A stretch of 64,000 nt of DNA from Streptomyces sp. NBC_00083 (GCF_026343295.1 NZ_JAPELY010000001.1:2356001-2420000); one strand, 5' to 3'; shown: positions 10,776-19,438, counted from the stretch's first letter. The notes: generated from the sequence alone by a model not told the origin. Translations and numbers: made by a program.

Positions 10776-12548
10776 TCAGCCGTTGGCCTGGGCCTCTCCC
10801 AGCGCCGTGATCGCTTTGAGGATCACGGCCTGGAGGTCGGCCGGGTCGTTCACCTGGTAGCCGGCGCCGCCCGTCGCCCGTGCGATCTGCCGGACCACGT
10901 CCGCGTCGGCCTGCGGGCCGACCGCGATGGCGATCAGCGGCACCGGCTTCGCGGGATCTCTGAGCTTCTGCAGCTCCGCCATGAGGCCGGCCCGCGAGAT
11001 GCTCCCCGGGTCCTCGTTGGCGCCGTCGGTCAGCAGCACCACCGCGTTGAACTTGCCGCTCGCGTACGTCGAGGCCGCCTCCTTGTACGCGGCCAGCGTC
11101 GTGTCGAACAGGCCGGTCGCGCCGCCCGGCACCGGTTGCAGCGCGCCGAAGGCCCGCGTCAGCTTCTCGCGCTGGGTCTGCCCGTCGTCCGCGGGGTCGC
11201 CGAGCCGGGCGGTCGGCACGAGACGGCGGTAGTCGCGCGAGCCGTCGAGGTGGGTGGCGAAGTCCCACAGACCGATCTCGTCGTCCGGGGTGAACTGCGA
11301 AAGCGCCTGCAGCAGCGAGGACTTGGTGACGTCCATCCGGGAGCGGCCGCCCGATCCCGGCACCGGATCGGCCATCGAACCCGAGGCGTCCACCACCGTC
11401 GTCAGGCGCGCGCTCTGCACCGTGATCGTCCACATGCCGAGCGCGTCCTGGAGCTCCTGGGCCGACGGCGGCTCGGCGCTCGCGCTCGCGTACGGCTGCG
11501 GAGCACCGGCCCCCGCGGCCGAGGCCACCGGATCGGCCACCGGCCGGCCCTGGGTACGGAACCCCTGCCCGGCCAGGACGCGCAGCGACTCGGGGTCGCC
11601 GAGCAGCGACATGAAGCGCATGGCGGCCCGGCTCTCGTCGGTGCTCATCCGGGTCTCGCGGACCATCGTGTACGGATAGTCGAGCTGCGGCGCGCCGTCC
11701 TTGGGGTAGAAGAGCCGCAGGTGGTCGCCCGCGCCGTGCGAGGCGTTGTAGGCGAACGCCGACTGTTCGGAGAGGACCAGCGCCTGATTGCGGTGCGGGT
11801 CGGCGGAACCGTCCGGGGCGAGTGTCCTCACCGCCTGGCCGTCGCCCGCGGAGACCCGCTGCGAGAGCACCTTGGCGAGCGCGGCCGTCCGTGTGTCGCC
11901 GTCCGCTCCGCCGCTCGCCGCCGACTTGGCGATGCAGCTCAGGGCGAGCAGCCCGGAAGCGCTGCGCGCCGGATCGGCCGAGCCGAGGCGCAGCTTGTCG
12001 TCCTGCGCGGTGGCCGTCGCCAACTCGGCCCAGGTGTACGTCTTCTGCGGCCAGCCGAGCGGCTTGGCGGCGGAGGGCACCACGGCGAGGGCGACCGGCG
12101 AGGCAGCGATGTGCCCCGCCGTCACCACCCCGGCGGATTCGCCCGCGTCCTTCGCCCGGTCGACCCACAGCGACGCGTCGGGTATCCACACCGAGAAGTC
12201 GGGCTTGGCGGGGGAGGCCAGCGAAGCGGAGACCTCGTAGGAGTCGCGGGCGCTGACCCGTACATCCATGCACGAACCGTCCGAGGTGATCTTCTCGGTG
12301 CGGGCCCGGTCGGCGACGGCCCGGACGGCCGGCGCGATGTCGGGGGAGGCGACCAGATCCAGCCGCACCGCGGAGGCGGCGCAGGAGCGGCGGAACGAGA
12401 GCAGCCCGCGCTGGACGGCGATGGCCGTGCCCCCGGCCACCGCCATGACCAGGGCGGTGGCGAGGGCGACCGTGCGGCGCCTGGCGGCCACCCGGGCAGC
12501 CCCGCTGCTCGGTGTCGCGGCATCGTCGGGCAAGCTGTGACGTCCCAT
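10776..12548 (-). CDS. Membrane-anchored substrate-binding and VWA domain protein
   Basis: A 590-residue protein. Residues about 22-48 form one N-terminal membrane anchor after an Arg-rich stretch. Residues about 60-350 read as a periplasmic solute-binding fold, with D-F-S-V-W-I-P-D-A-S-L-W and later Y-P-Y-T-M-V. Residues about 385-585 are a von Willebrand A domain with the MIDAS motif D-A-S-G-S-M and T-D-G-A-N-E-D. The combination is typical of actinobacterial extracellular VWA proteins, probably a surface metal-dependent adhesion or binding module. The exact ligand is unknown. ATG 12548 has AAGGAGGGG upstream. A stem-loop lies in its leader region. Confidence 0.8.
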   Translation of the reverse strand: MGRHSLPDDAATPSSGAARVAARRRTVALATALVMAVAGGTAIAVQRGLLSFRRSCAASAVRLDLVASPDIAPAVRAVADRARTEKITSDGSCMDVRVSARDSYEVSASLASPAKPDFSVWIPDASLWVDRAKDAGESAGVVTAGHIAASPVALAVVPSAAKPLGWPQKTYTWAELATATAQDDKLRLGSADPARSASGLLALSCIAKSAASGGADGDTRTAALAKVLSQRVSAGDGQAVRTLAPDGSADPHRNQALVLSEQSAFAYNASHGAGDHLRLFYPKDGAPQLDYPYTMVRETRMSTDESRAAMRFMSLLGDPESLRVLAGQGFRTQGRPVADPVASAAGAGAPQPYASASAEPPSAQELQDALGMWTITVQSARLTTVVDASGSMADPVPGSGGRSRMDVTKSSLLQALSQFTPDDEIGLWDFATHLDGSRDYRRLVPTARLGDPADDGQTQREKLTRAFGALQPVPGGATGLFDTTLAAYKEAASTYASGKFNAVVLLTDGANEDPGSISRAGLMAELQKLRDPAKPVPLIAIAVGPQADADVVRQIARATGGAGYQVNDPADLQAVILKAITALGEAQANG

Positions 12549-12586
12549 GGCGGTGGTGCCCCTCCTTGAACCCTGAACAAGGAAAA

Positions 12587-12621
12587 GGGGGACGACACCA
12601 TCGCGATGGCGCCCGTCCCCC
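12587..12621 (-). terminator. Stem-loop with T-run in the leader of the VWA gene (possible attenuator)
   Basis: On the minus strand GGGGGACG pairs with CGTCCCCC (12621-12614 with 12594-12587), with an inner palindrome CCATCGCGATGG, followed immediately by TTTTCC. It lies about 38 bases before the VWA gene's start. A transcript from further upstream would cross it first, so it could be a transcription attenuator. It may instead only insulate the divergent CPBP gene. Confidence 0.45.
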
Positions 12622-12711
12622 GGCCTGTCGCGCGCGATCTTCGCTGTGTCCTCCGAGACCCTAGCGGGGCGGCGGTGGGGATGGAACGGGATTCGTCAAC
12701 TGGAGGCAGGT

Positions 12712-13515
12712 GTGCAGGTGGAGGCCGAGCGCGTGGCTGATTCTCTTCCCGAGCAGGGGAGTTCGCCGCAGATCCTGCGGTCCGAGACCGTGCTCGTGCT
12801 GGCGCTCTCGCTCGGCGCGAGCGGTGTGTCGGCCCTGATCAGCTTCGTCGGTTCGCTCACCAAGCCCGGCGGGCTCAAGCAGCAGGCGGCCCACCTCAAC
12901 ACCTCGTACGCCCCCGGACGGCCGTGGCTCGATCTCGCCTGGCAGCTCTTCGGCATCGCGACCGCGCTCGTGCCGGTCGCGCTCGTCGCGCACCTGCTGC
13001 TCCGCGAGCGCGTCGGTGGTCTGCGGGTGCTCGGCTTCGACCGGACGCGGCCCTGGTCCGACCTCGGCCGCGGCGTCCTGATCGCCGCCGGGATCGGCAG
13101 CGCGGGGCTCGCCTTCTACCTGGTGGCGCGCGCGGCGGGCGGCAACCTCACCGTCGTACCGGAGTCGCTGCCCGGCGTCTGGTGGAAGTACCCGGTGCTG
13201 GTCCTGTCGGCGCTCCAGAACTCCGTGCTCGAAGAAGTGATCGTCGTCGGCTATCTGCTGCGCAGGCTCGGCCAGTTGGGGTGGACGCCGATGGCCGCGC
13301 TGGTCGCGAGCGCCGTTCTGCGCGGCTCGTACCACCTCTACCAGGGCATCGGCGGCTTCCTCGGCAACATGGTGATGGGCGTGGTCTTCGTCCTGCTCTA
13401 CCGGCGCTGGCAGCGGGTCGGCCCGCTCGTCGTGGCGCACGCGCTGCTCGACATCGGCGCCTTCGTCGGGTACGCGCTGCTCGCCGGGAAGGTGAGCTGG
13501 CTCCCCACGATGTGA
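12712..13515 (+). CDS. CPBP-family intramembrane protease
   Basis: A 267-residue membrane protein with about seven hydrophobic segments starting near residue 20. The ABI/CPBP motifs are present: E-E-V-I-V-V-G-Y-L-L-R-R for the paired glutamates, S-Y-H in a following helix, and H-A-L-L-D for the last metal-ligand helix. Members are related to the CAAX prenyl protease Rce1, and in bacteria they process or protect against peptides. The substrate is unknown. GTG 12712 is chosen because GGAGG lies directly upstream. It is divergent from the VWA gene and convergent with phzF. Confidence 0.88.
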   Translation: MQVEAERVADSLPEQGSSPQILRSETVLVLALSLGASGVSALISFVGSLTKPGGLKQQAAHLNTSYAPGRPWLDLAWQLFGIATALVPVALVAHLLLRERVGGLRVLGFDRTRPWSDLGRGVLIAAGIGSAGLAFYLVARAAGGNLTVVPESLPGVWWKYPVLVLSALQNSVLEEVIVVGYLLRRLGQLGWTPMAALVASAVLRGSYHLYQGIGGFLGNMVMGVVFVLLYRRWQRVGPLVVAHALLDIGAFVGYALLAGKVSWLPTM

Positions 13516-13543
13516 AGAAGGCGGACGCGGTTGGGCGGGTGCG

Positions 13544-14359
13544 TCACGGCGCGGTCAGCAGCTCGCCGTCGATGACGATGACCGCGCGGCCGGTGAGCAG
13601 TGTGCGCCCGCCGCGCACTTCGGTGCGTACGAGACCCGAGCGGGGCGAGGCCTGGAGGCCGGTCAGCCCGGCGCGGTCGAGGCGCGCCGACCAGAACGGG
13701 GCGAGCGCGGTGTGGGCGCTGCCCGTCACCGGGTCCTCGTCGACGCCGACGTTGGGGAAGAAGCAGCGCGACACGTAGTCGTAGCCCGTAGCGGGGTCCG
13801 CGGCGGCGGCCGTGGCGATGATGCCCCGCCTGGAGTGCCGACCCAGCGTGCGCACGTCGGGGGCGAGGGCGCGTACGGCCGCCTCGTCGGCGAGTTCCAC
13901 CAGCAGGTCGCCGATGTGCGCCGCCGTGTCGTGGACCGAGACGATCGGCGCGCCGAGCGCCTTGGCGAGTCCGTCCGGCACCTCCTCCCGCGTGAGCGAG
14001 GAGGTGGGGAAGTCGAGCGTGATGGTGCCGTCCTCGGCGGCGGTCGCCGTGAGGATGCCGCAGCGCGCGGCGAACCGGACCGTGCCGCTCGCGGCGCCCG
14101 TGGAGTGCAGCACGTGCGCGGTCGCCAGGGTGGCGTGGCCGCACATGTCGACCTCGGCGGCGGGGGTGAACCAGCGCAGCGCCCAGTCGGCCTCGCCGCC
14201 CGGCGGCAGGGGGTGCGCGAAGGCGGTCTCGGCGTGGTTGACCTCGCGGGCCACGTCCTGGAGCCAGCTGTCGGCCGGGAAGGCGTCGAGCAGCAGGACC
14301 CCGGCCGGGTTGCCGGCGAAGGGGCGGTCGGTGAAGGCGTCGACGATTCGGATGCGCAT
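13544..14359 (-). CDS. PhzF-family isomerase
   Basis: A 271-residue PhzF-fold protein. It opens with I-V-D-A-F-T-D-R-P-F-A-G-N-P-A-G-V, contains N-H-A-E-T-A-F with the catalytic glutamate, and M-C-G-H-A-T-L-A in the first half. The pseudo-symmetric second half has V-D-E-D-P-V-T-G-S-A-H. PhzF isomerises a phenazine precursor. Most solitary Streptomyces homologues, like this one, are not in phenazine clusters and have unknown substrates. No phenazine gene is near. ATG 14359. Confidence 0.9.
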   Translation of the reverse strand: MRIRIVDAFTDRPFAGNPAGVLLLDAFPADSWLQDVAREVNHAETAFAHPLPPGGEADWALRWFTPAAEVDMCGHATLATAHVLHSTGAASGTVRFAARCGILTATAAEDGTITLDFPTSSLTREEVPDGLAKALGAPIVSVHDTAAHIGDLLVELADEAAVRALAPDVRTLGRHSRRGIIATAAAADPATGYDYVSRCFFPNVGVDEDPVTGSAHTALAPFWSARLDRAGLTGLQASPRSGLVRTEVRGGRTLLTGRAVIVIDGELLTAP

Positions 14360-14461
14360 GTCCGCACCGTACGGGAGGCGAAATCGCGCGTGCCAAGGCC
14401 AATCCGGAACGACTGGACCGCATTTCCGGGTGTCGTCGGCGGCCGGTGACGGCGGGGGCCG

Positions 14462-14710
14462 TCAGGCGGTCAGCGGGACCGCGTGGACTTCGTCGGCCGG
14501 GTGGCCGGCCCGCTCGTGGATCCGCTGGACGGCCTCGGCCGACGGCGCGTCGGACAGGCAGTAGACGGTGCCCGATTCCGGGTCCGCCCACGCCTTCTCG
14601 AAGTGGACGCCCTCCTCCTTCTCTATGGCCAGGTCCGCCTTGTGCGCTTGGAGCAGCTGATCGGCGGTGATGCCCTTCATCCCGTGGTGGACGTCCATGA
14701 ACATCGACAT
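14462..14710 (-). CDS. Small nickel-binding DUF4242 protein (SCO4226 type)
   Basis: An 82-residue protein beginning M-S-M-F-M-D-V-H-H and containing H-K-A-D-L-A-I-E-K-E-E-G-V-H-F-E-K-A-W, then S-G-T-V-Y-C-L-S-D-A-P-S. This is the SCO4226 family, a ferredoxin-like dimer that binds nickel through histidines and a cysteine; H8, H9 and the YCL cysteine are kept. Its role is thought to be metal handling. ATG 14710 has GGAAGGAGG upstream; longer starts are not supported. It is divergent from the padR gene. Confidence 0.87.
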   Translation of the reverse strand: MSMFMDVHHGMKGITADQLLQAHKADLAIEKEEGVHFEKAWADPESGTVYCLSDAPSAEAVQRIHERAGHPADEVHAVPLTA

Positions 14711-14842
14711 GGCGTCGCACCTCCTTCCGGGTCCCCGGGGCGTTCGGAACCGACCAGGTCGACGTGGCGGCTCCAGCCCCGCTTCTTCCAGCCTGCTCCT
14801 GAACCGCCGCGTGAGCGACCGCGCCCTTCCCGTGGCGGAGTG

Positions 14843-14897
14843 CTTGCCAAGCGTAAGTCGCCGATATATCGTTGATGCATCACGACGGATCAACGAT
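14843..14897 (+). promoter_or_regulatory. padR promoter with overlapping inverted-repeat operator
   Basis: TTGCCA (14843-14848) and TATCGT (14866-14871) are 17 bases apart. A perfect 9-bp inverted repeat, ATCGTTGAT (14867-14875) and ATCAACGAT (14889-14897), with a 13-base spacer, overlaps the -10 box, the expected start site and the edge of the ribosome site. PadR proteins usually repress themselves through such dyads, so this is a strong candidate for its own operator. Confidence 0.75.
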
Positions 14898-14912
14898 GGA
14901 AGGAACGAAGCC

Positions 14913-15512
14913 ATGCGTTCACATGGATACGGACAGCAGGGACCCGGCCATCACGGTCGGGGTGACTTCGAGGGGCGGCGTGCCGCCTTCGGGCCGTTCG
15001 GGCCCGGCGGCGGGGGCGCGTGGGGCGGACCGTTCGGTCCCGGCCGCGGCGGCCGGGGCGGCCCGCGGGGCAGGGCGCGGCGCGGCGATGTCCGGGCGTC
15101 GATCCTGGCTCTCCTGAAGGACCGGCCGATGCACGGTTACGAGATGATCCAGGAGATCGCCGAGCGCAGCGGCGGGGCCTGGAAGCCCAGTCCGGGCTCG
15201 GTCTACCCCACCCTCCAGCTCCTGGAGGACGAGGGCTTGATCACCAGCGAGAGCGAGGGCGGCAAGAAGCTGTTCACGCTCACCGAGGCCGGTCGGGCCG
15301 AGGCCGAGTCGGGAGCCGACGCTCCTTGGGAGGACGCCGGGCGCGGGGTCGACTGGGAGGCCATGCAGGAGATCCGGCAGGCCGGCTTCGGTCTGATGGA
15401 GGCGTTCGGCCAGGTCTGGAAGACCGGCTCCGCCGATCAGCGCAAGAAGGCGCTCGCGGTCATCAACGACGCGCGCAAGAAGCTGTATCTGATCCTTGCC
15501 GACGAGGGCTGA
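14913..15512 (+). CDS. PadR-family transcriptional repressor
   Basis: A 199-residue regulator. The first 55 residues are a Gly/Arg/Pro-rich low-complexity tail. The PadR winged helix covers about residues 60-130: A-S-I-L-A-L-L, P-M-H-G-Y-E-M-I-Q-E-I, G-S-V-Y-P-T-L-Q-L-L-E-D-E-G-L-I and a wing K-K-L-F-T-L-T. The C-terminal part is a short helical dimerisation region. ATG 14913 follows GGAAGGAACG. A perfect dyad overlaps its promoter. The divergent nickel-binding gene starts about 200 bases upstream and may also be controlled by it, but this is not shown. Confidence 0.9.
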   Translation: MRSHGYGQQGPGHHGRGDFEGRRAAFGPFGPGGGGAWGGPFGPGRGGRGGPRGRARRGDVRASILALLKDRPMHGYEMIQEIAERSGGAWKPSPGSVYPTLQLLEDEGLITSESEGGKKLFTLTEAGRAEAESGADAPWEDAGRGVDWEAMQEIRQAGFGLMEAFGQVWKTGSADQRKKALAVINDARKKLYLILADEG

Positions 15513-15526
15513 GCCCTCGGCGCGGT

Positions 15527-15557
15527 GAAGCCCCGCGGCCCTCGGCCGCGGGGCTTC
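15527..15557. terminator. Bidirectional terminator, 14-bp perfect stem
   Basis: GAAGCCCCGCGGCC (15527-15540) pairs with GGCCGCGGGGCTTC (15544-15557) across a three-base loop. It lies between the convergent padR gene and the SRPBCC gene and can serve both. Confidence 0.85.
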
Positions 15558-15563
15558 TCGCGT

Positions 15564-15992
15564 TCAGGCGCACAGCCCCCCGAGCTTGCGCAGCGACTCG
15601 TTGAGCGCGGCCGTCGCCGAGTCCTTCAGCTTGCCCGCCATGAGGGAGACCGCCGCCCCCGTGAACTCGCCGTCGATGCGGACCGTGCTGGCGCCGCCGT
15701 CGGGGACGACCGTGTACCGGTTGAAGACGCTCACGCCCATCGGGCCCTTGCCCCGCACGCCGAACACCCGCCCGGCCTCGAACTCGTCCACCGTCCACGC
15801 CACTTCGGCGGGGAAGCCCATCAGCTTCATGTTCTCCGCGTAGGTCGCACCCAGTTCCAGCCGGTCGGGGCCGCCCGCGGGGAAGCTGGTGTGGGTGGCG
15901 TTCCACTCGCCGTACGAGGAGAAGTCGGTGAGCTGTGCCCAGACCTTCTCGGCCGGAGCCTCGATACGTGCCTCCGCGCTGACCTCGGCCAT
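15564..15992 (-). CDS. SRPBCC-family polyketide cyclase/lipid-transfer-like protein
   Basis: A 142-residue START-fold protein: I-E-A-P-A-E-K-V-W-A-Q-L-T-D-F at the N-terminus, W-N-A-T-H-T-S-F, and the closing helix L-K-D-S-A-T-A-A-L-N-E-S-L-R-K-L. The fold binds hydrophobic ligands; nothing shows which one. It resembles the Streptomyces type-II toxin-like/CoxG subgroup. ATG 15992 follows AAGGAG. A strong shared terminator separates it from padR. Confidence 0.8.
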   Translation of the reverse strand: MAEVSAEARIEAPAEKVWAQLTDFSSYGEWNATHTSFPAGGPDRLELGATYAENMKLMGFPAEVAWTVDEFEAGRVFGVRGKGPMGVSVFNRYTVVPDGGASTVRIDGEFTGAAVSLMAGKLKDSATAALNESLRKLGGLCA

Positions 15993-16100
15993 GAGACCAC
16001 TCCTTCGTGGGGACGGTGACGGGGACGTGTCGCGGAACGTAGCCGCAGCGGGGTGAACATTCAATACTGATGAACCGTCAGATCGAGGTCGCGCCGGATC

Positions 16101-16292
16101 TCAGATCCGCTGGGCCTCCATGGCCCAGATCTCGGCGGAGTCGAAAAGATCGGATGCGCGCGGGCGCGCGGACTCGTCGTGGCAGTGGAACGCGGCCCAG
16201 AACAGATCGCCCGGCAGCGCGTCGCGGGGCGCGTACACCCGGTACACGTACTGCAGTCCGTCCTCGGCGAGGAGGGCGACCATCCAGCACAT
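16101..16292 (-). CDS. Small hypothetical protein
   Basis: A 63-residue soluble peptide beginning M-C-W-M-V-A-L-L-A-E-D-G-L-Q-Y-V-Y-R-V-Y, with a central F-W-A-A-F-H-C-H-D-E-S. I do not recognise a family. Two cysteines and two histidines are present but do not form a known motif. ATG 16292 follows GAGGAGC, which favours this short form over a longer arginine-rich reading. About 260 bases before the next gene hold nothing obvious. Confidence 0.6.
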   Translation of the reverse strand: MCWMVALLAEDGLQYVYRVYAPRDALPGDLFWAAFHCHDESARPRASDLFDSAEIWAMEAQRI

Positions 16293-16552
16293 CGGCGCTC
16301 CTCGACGGGCGGTGGGGACAGCTGTGTCATGCGTCACCGGGAGGGACGAGCCCGGACGCCGCCATGGTTGCGCCGACGGCCCGAGGGCGGGGCCGGGGCG
16401 GCCGGTCGCCGGAAGGTTGCCCTTCCGGGGCACATGCGCGCGATCTCATCCGTAAGGAGGAGAACCCGGTCATCCGTGCCCACCTTCTGTGGGATGCCCG
16501 AATGCTCCCGTACGCGGATGTCTCCCGGACCGGCGGCTGGTGAGGTGGAGGG

Positions 16553-17125
16553 GTGCACAGTTCTCCCCCCGGAGCGGCGCGCCAGGTCTCTTCCCCCGTG
16601 GAGTTCGCCGGGCCCCGGCCCTCCGCAGACCCCGCAGGCGCCCCGGACCCCGCGCACATCGAAGCCCGGCTCACCGACGAGCTCGCCTCGATGGTCACGG
16701 GCGCCCGCAGGCGCGCCCTGCGCGACGGGGACCGGCAGCTGGACACCGCCCATCTGCTGCACTCGCTGATGGAGAGCGACCCCGAGGTGCGGGCCACCTT
16801 CGACAGCGGGCCGCAGGTCGCGCGCGTGCTCGGCTATCTGGTGCAGCGCAGCATCGGATACGGGCTGCGCTGGCAGGGCTCCGTCGAGGACTCGGGAGCG
16901 GTGCCCGTGATGACCCAGCCCGGCTGGTCGCCCAGCGCGCTCACCGCGATGGAGCACGCCCTGCGCCGCGCCGCGGCCCGGGGCGAGGAGCGCGCCGCGG
17001 GACGGGACCTGCTCGCGGCCCTCGCCGCCGATCCGGAGTGCCGCGCCATCGAGGTGCTGACCCACGCGGGAGTGGACGCGGCCTCGCTCGCCGACCGCCT
17101 GCGGGAACCCGCGCGCCACGCGTGA
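16553..17125 (+). CDS. Clp N-terminal (R) domain protein
   Basis: A 190-residue protein with a Pro/Ala-rich N-terminal 35 residues and a double Clp-N repeat: L-D-T-A-H-L-L-H-S-L-M-E-S-D-P-E-V in the first half and S-A-L-T-A-M-E-H-A-L-R-R-A followed by D-L-L-A-A-L-A-A-D-P-E in the second. There is no ATPase module, so it is a stand-alone adaptor-like domain. By family knowledge it may bind Clp protease partners or act as a regulator. GTG 16553 lies after GAGGTGGAG. Confidence 0.8.
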   Translation: MHSSPPGAARQVSSPVEFAGPRPSADPAGAPDPAHIEARLTDELASMVTGARRRALRDGDRQLDTAHLLHSLMESDPEVRATFDSGPQVARVLGYLVQRSIGYGLRWQGSVEDSGAVPVMTQPGWSPSALTAMEHALRRAAARGEERAAGRDLLAALAADPECRAIEVLTHAGVDAASLADRLREPARHA

Positions 17126-17207
17126 CGCGGCCGCCGGCCCCGTCCCGCCGGGCCGCCGTCTCGACAGGTGTCACACATATGACGGTCCTGACCGCGCCTG
17201 CCATGAT

Positions 17208-18197
17208 GTGCCGATGCACGCGTCTCAGGGAAGAAGCGCCGGCCTGGGACTCGCCCTGGTGTCGGCCTTCGCATTCGGCGGATCCGGTGTGGCGGCCAAG
17301 CCGCTCATCGAAGCGGGGCTCGACCCGCTGCACGTGGTGTGGCTGCGGGTGACCGGGGCCGCGCTCGTGATGCTCCCGGTGGCCTGGCGCCACCGGGCCC
17401 TGGTGGCGCGCAGGCCCGCCCTGCTCGCCGGGTTCGGGCTGCTGGCCGTCGCCGGAGTCCAGGCCTGCTACTTCGCCTCGCTCTCCCGCATACCCGTGGG
17501 CGTGGCCCTCCTCGTCGAATACCTGGCACCCGCGCTCGTCCTCGGCTGGGTCCGCTTCGTCCAGCGCAGGCCCGTGACGCGGGCCGCCGCGGTCGGTGTG
17601 GTGCTCGCCGCCGGGGGGCTCGCCTGTGTCGTGGAGATCTGGTCCGGGCTGAGCTTCGACGCCCTCGGACTGCTCCTCGCCCTCGGCGCGGCCTGCTGCC
17701 AGGTCGGCTACTTCGTCCTGTCCGACCAGGGCGGCGAGGGCGACGACGCCGCCGACCCCATCGGCGTCATCGCGTACGGGCTGATCGTCGGCGCCCTCGT
17801 GCTGACCGTTCTGGCCCGGCCCTGGGGCATGAAGTGGTCCGTGCTCGGCGGCAGCGCCGACATGAACGGCACCCCGGTGCCCGCGGCCGTGCTGCTGTGC
17901 TGGATCGTCCTGATCGCCACCGTGCTCGCCTACGTCACCGGCGTCATCTCGGTGCGCAGGCTCTCCCCGCAGGTCGCCGGGGTCGTCGCCTGTCTGGAGG
18001 CGGTGATCGCGACCGTCTTCGCCTGGGTGCTGCTCGGCGAGCACCTGGCCGCGCCGCAGATCGTCGGCGGCGCGGTGGTCCTGTGCGGTGCCTTCATCGC
18101 GCAGTCGTCGACACCGAGAGCCGCCTCGGGGCCGGTCGTCCCGGGCGTGCCCGCCCCCGCCGAAGGGGAGTTGTCGGCCGGACGCTCCCCGGCCTAG
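17208..18197 (+). CDS. EamA/DMT-family transporter
   Basis: A 329-residue integral membrane protein with ten predicted hydrophobic helices in two repeats, starting A-S-Q-G-R-S-A-G-L-G-L-A-L-V-S-A-F-A-F-G-G. The second repeat has A-L-G-A-A-C-C-Q-V-G-Y and L-E-A-V-I-A-T-V-F-A-W-V-L-L-G-E, both typical of drug/metabolite exporters. The substrate is not known. Starts at GTG 17208 or ATG 17214 are both possible; no ribosome site is seen, so it may be leaderless. A second EamA gene follows behind its own promoter. Confidence 0.88.
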   Translation: MPMHASQGRSAGLGLALVSAFAFGGSGVAAKPLIEAGLDPLHVVWLRVTGAALVMLPVAWRHRALVARRPALLAGFGLLAVAGVQACYFASLSRIPVGVALLVEYLAPALVLGWVRFVQRRPVTRAAAVGVVLAAGGLACVVEIWSGLSFDALGLLLALGAACCQVGYFVLSDQGGEGDDAADPIGVIAYGLIVGALVLTVLARPWGMKWSVLGGSADMNGTPVPAAVLLCWIVLIATVLAYVTGVISVRRLSPQVAGVVACLEAVIATVFAWVLLGEHLAAPQIVGGAVVLCGAFIAQSSTPRAASGPVVPGVPAPAEGELSAGRSPA

Positions 18198-18200
18198 GGT
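18171..18200 (+). promoter_or_regulatory. Promoter for leader peptide and second EamA gene
   Basis: TTGTCG (18171-18176) and TAGGGT (18195-18200) are 18 bases apart, inside the end of the upstream transporter gene. The -10 ends seven bases before an ATG at 18208, so the first product would be an 11-residue peptide translated without a leader. Confidence 0.65.
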
Positions 18201-18207
18201 GACGGCC

Positions 18208-18243
18208 ATGCACGCGACCGTACTGCCGCCTCCCGCCGCGTAA
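18208..18243 (+). CDS. Putative leader peptide MHATVLPPPAA
   Basis: An 11-codon reading frame, Met to Ala then TAA, begins seven bases after a good -10 box and ends about 120 bases before the EamA gene at 18361. It contains three consecutive prolines, a known slow step in translation. A small stem GCTCGGC/GCCGAGC follows at about 18281-18298. Placement suggests translation-coupled attenuation of the exporter gene. No family match is known to me. Confidence 0.5.
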   Translation: MHATVLPPPAA

Positions 18244-18360
18244 CGCGGGCGGCCGCACTCCCTGACGAAGACCCGGCTCGGCGGTTGCCGAGCGGCTCGT
18301 CGCTGCCCGCGCACTCCACGCCGGCGATCAGCGAGCTGTCTTCCCCATCGGAGTACGTAC

Positions 18361-19362
18361 GTGTCGAACTCGTCCACGGGCCTTGCCATCGGCCCCACCG
18401 CACCCCTGCCCACCACCGCGCTGCCCGTCGGGCGCGGTCTGCTCTACCTCGCCTTCGCGGGACTGGCCTGGGGCACCGCGGGCGGCGCCGCGGCCCTGGT
18501 CTTCGGGGCCAGCGACCTCGGCCCCCTCGCCCTCTCCTTCTGGCGGTGCGCGGGCGGACTCGTCCTGCTGCTCGGCGCGATGGCGCTGCGCCGCCACCGC
18601 ACACCCGCGGCGCCCGCGGCACCCGAGCCGCGCGGCCGGCGGGCGCTGCGCGTCCTCGGCAACGGCATCGGCCTGATGGTCTTCCAGAGCGCCTACTTCG
18701 CGGCCGTCGAGGCCACCGGGCTCGCCGTCGCGACCGTGGTGACCCTGGGCGCGGGCCCCGTCCTCATCGCCCTCGGAGCCCGGCTCGCCCTCGGCGAACG
18801 GATCGGCCGGGCGGGCTCGGCCGCCGTCGCCGGGGCGCTCGCCGGGCTCGCCGTGCTGTGGATCGGCAACGGCGGCGGCACCGTACGGCCCGCCGGGGTG
18901 GTCCTCGCCCTGGTGTCGGCCGCCGGATACGCGGCCATCACCCTGCTGACCAGGTGGCTCGGGCGCGACGGGGGCGCCGCCGACCCCTCGGCGACCACCG
19001 CCTGGGCGTTCGGCGTTGCCGCGCTCTGTCTGCTGCCGTTCGCGAGCACGGAGGGGCTGCTGCCGCACACGGCCGCGCCGGTGCGGGTGATCGTCCTGCT
19101 GCTGTACGTGGCGGCCGTGCCGACGGCGCTCGCGTACGCCCTCTACTTCGCCGGGGCGGCGGTCGTCCGCTCCGCGACGGTCTCCGTGATCATGCTGCTC
19201 GAACCGGTGAGCGCGGCGGTGATCGCCGTGTCGGTGCTGGGCGAACGGATCACCGTGGCCACGGCTGCGGGCACCGCGCTGCTCCTCCTCGCGGTGATCG
19301 GCCTCGCGGCGTCCGAAACGAGGCAGGCGTCCGGCGCCCGCCGCGCGGCGGGCGGCCGGTAG
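18361..19362 (+). CDS. EamA/DMT-family transporter
   Basis: A 333-residue exporter with ten hydrophobic segments. The first repeat starts [16 protein letters not shown]. The second ends with [12 protein letters not shown] and V-L-G-E-R-I-T, the conserved end-of-repeat signature. About 20 N-terminal residues are Ser/Thr/Pro-rich. GTG 18361 is the first start of the membrane frame. A promoter and an 11-residue leader peptide lie upstream, so it is probably regulated apart from the EamA gene at 17208. Substrate unknown. Confidence 0.88.
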   Translation: MSNSSTGLAIGPTAPLPTTALPVGRGLLYLAFAGLAWGTAGGAAALVFGASDLGPLALSFWRCAGGLVLLLGAMALRRHRTPAAPAAPEPRGRRALRVLGNGIGLMVFQSAYFAAVEATGLAVATVVTLGAGPVLIALGARLALGERIGRAGSAAVAGALAGLAVLWIGNGGGTVRPAGVVLALVSAAGYAAITLLTRWLGRDGGAADPSATTAWAFGVAALCLLPFASTEGLLPHTAAPVRVIVLLLYVAAVPTALAYALYFAGAAVVRSATVSVIMLLEPVSAAVIAVSVLGERITVATAAGTALLLLAVIGLAASETRQASGARRAAGGR

Positions 19363-19438
19363 CCCGCGAACTCCCGTGCGGGGCGCGGGCGCCGGGGGAG
19401 CGACGGCGCCCCCGGACCCGCTCCGCCCGCGGCGGGCC

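Noticed and set aside
15564..16064. Longer form of the SRPBCC protein with 24 extra residues
   Set aside because: The extra residues are Pro/Ser/Arg-rich and AAGGAG stands at the inner start at 15992.
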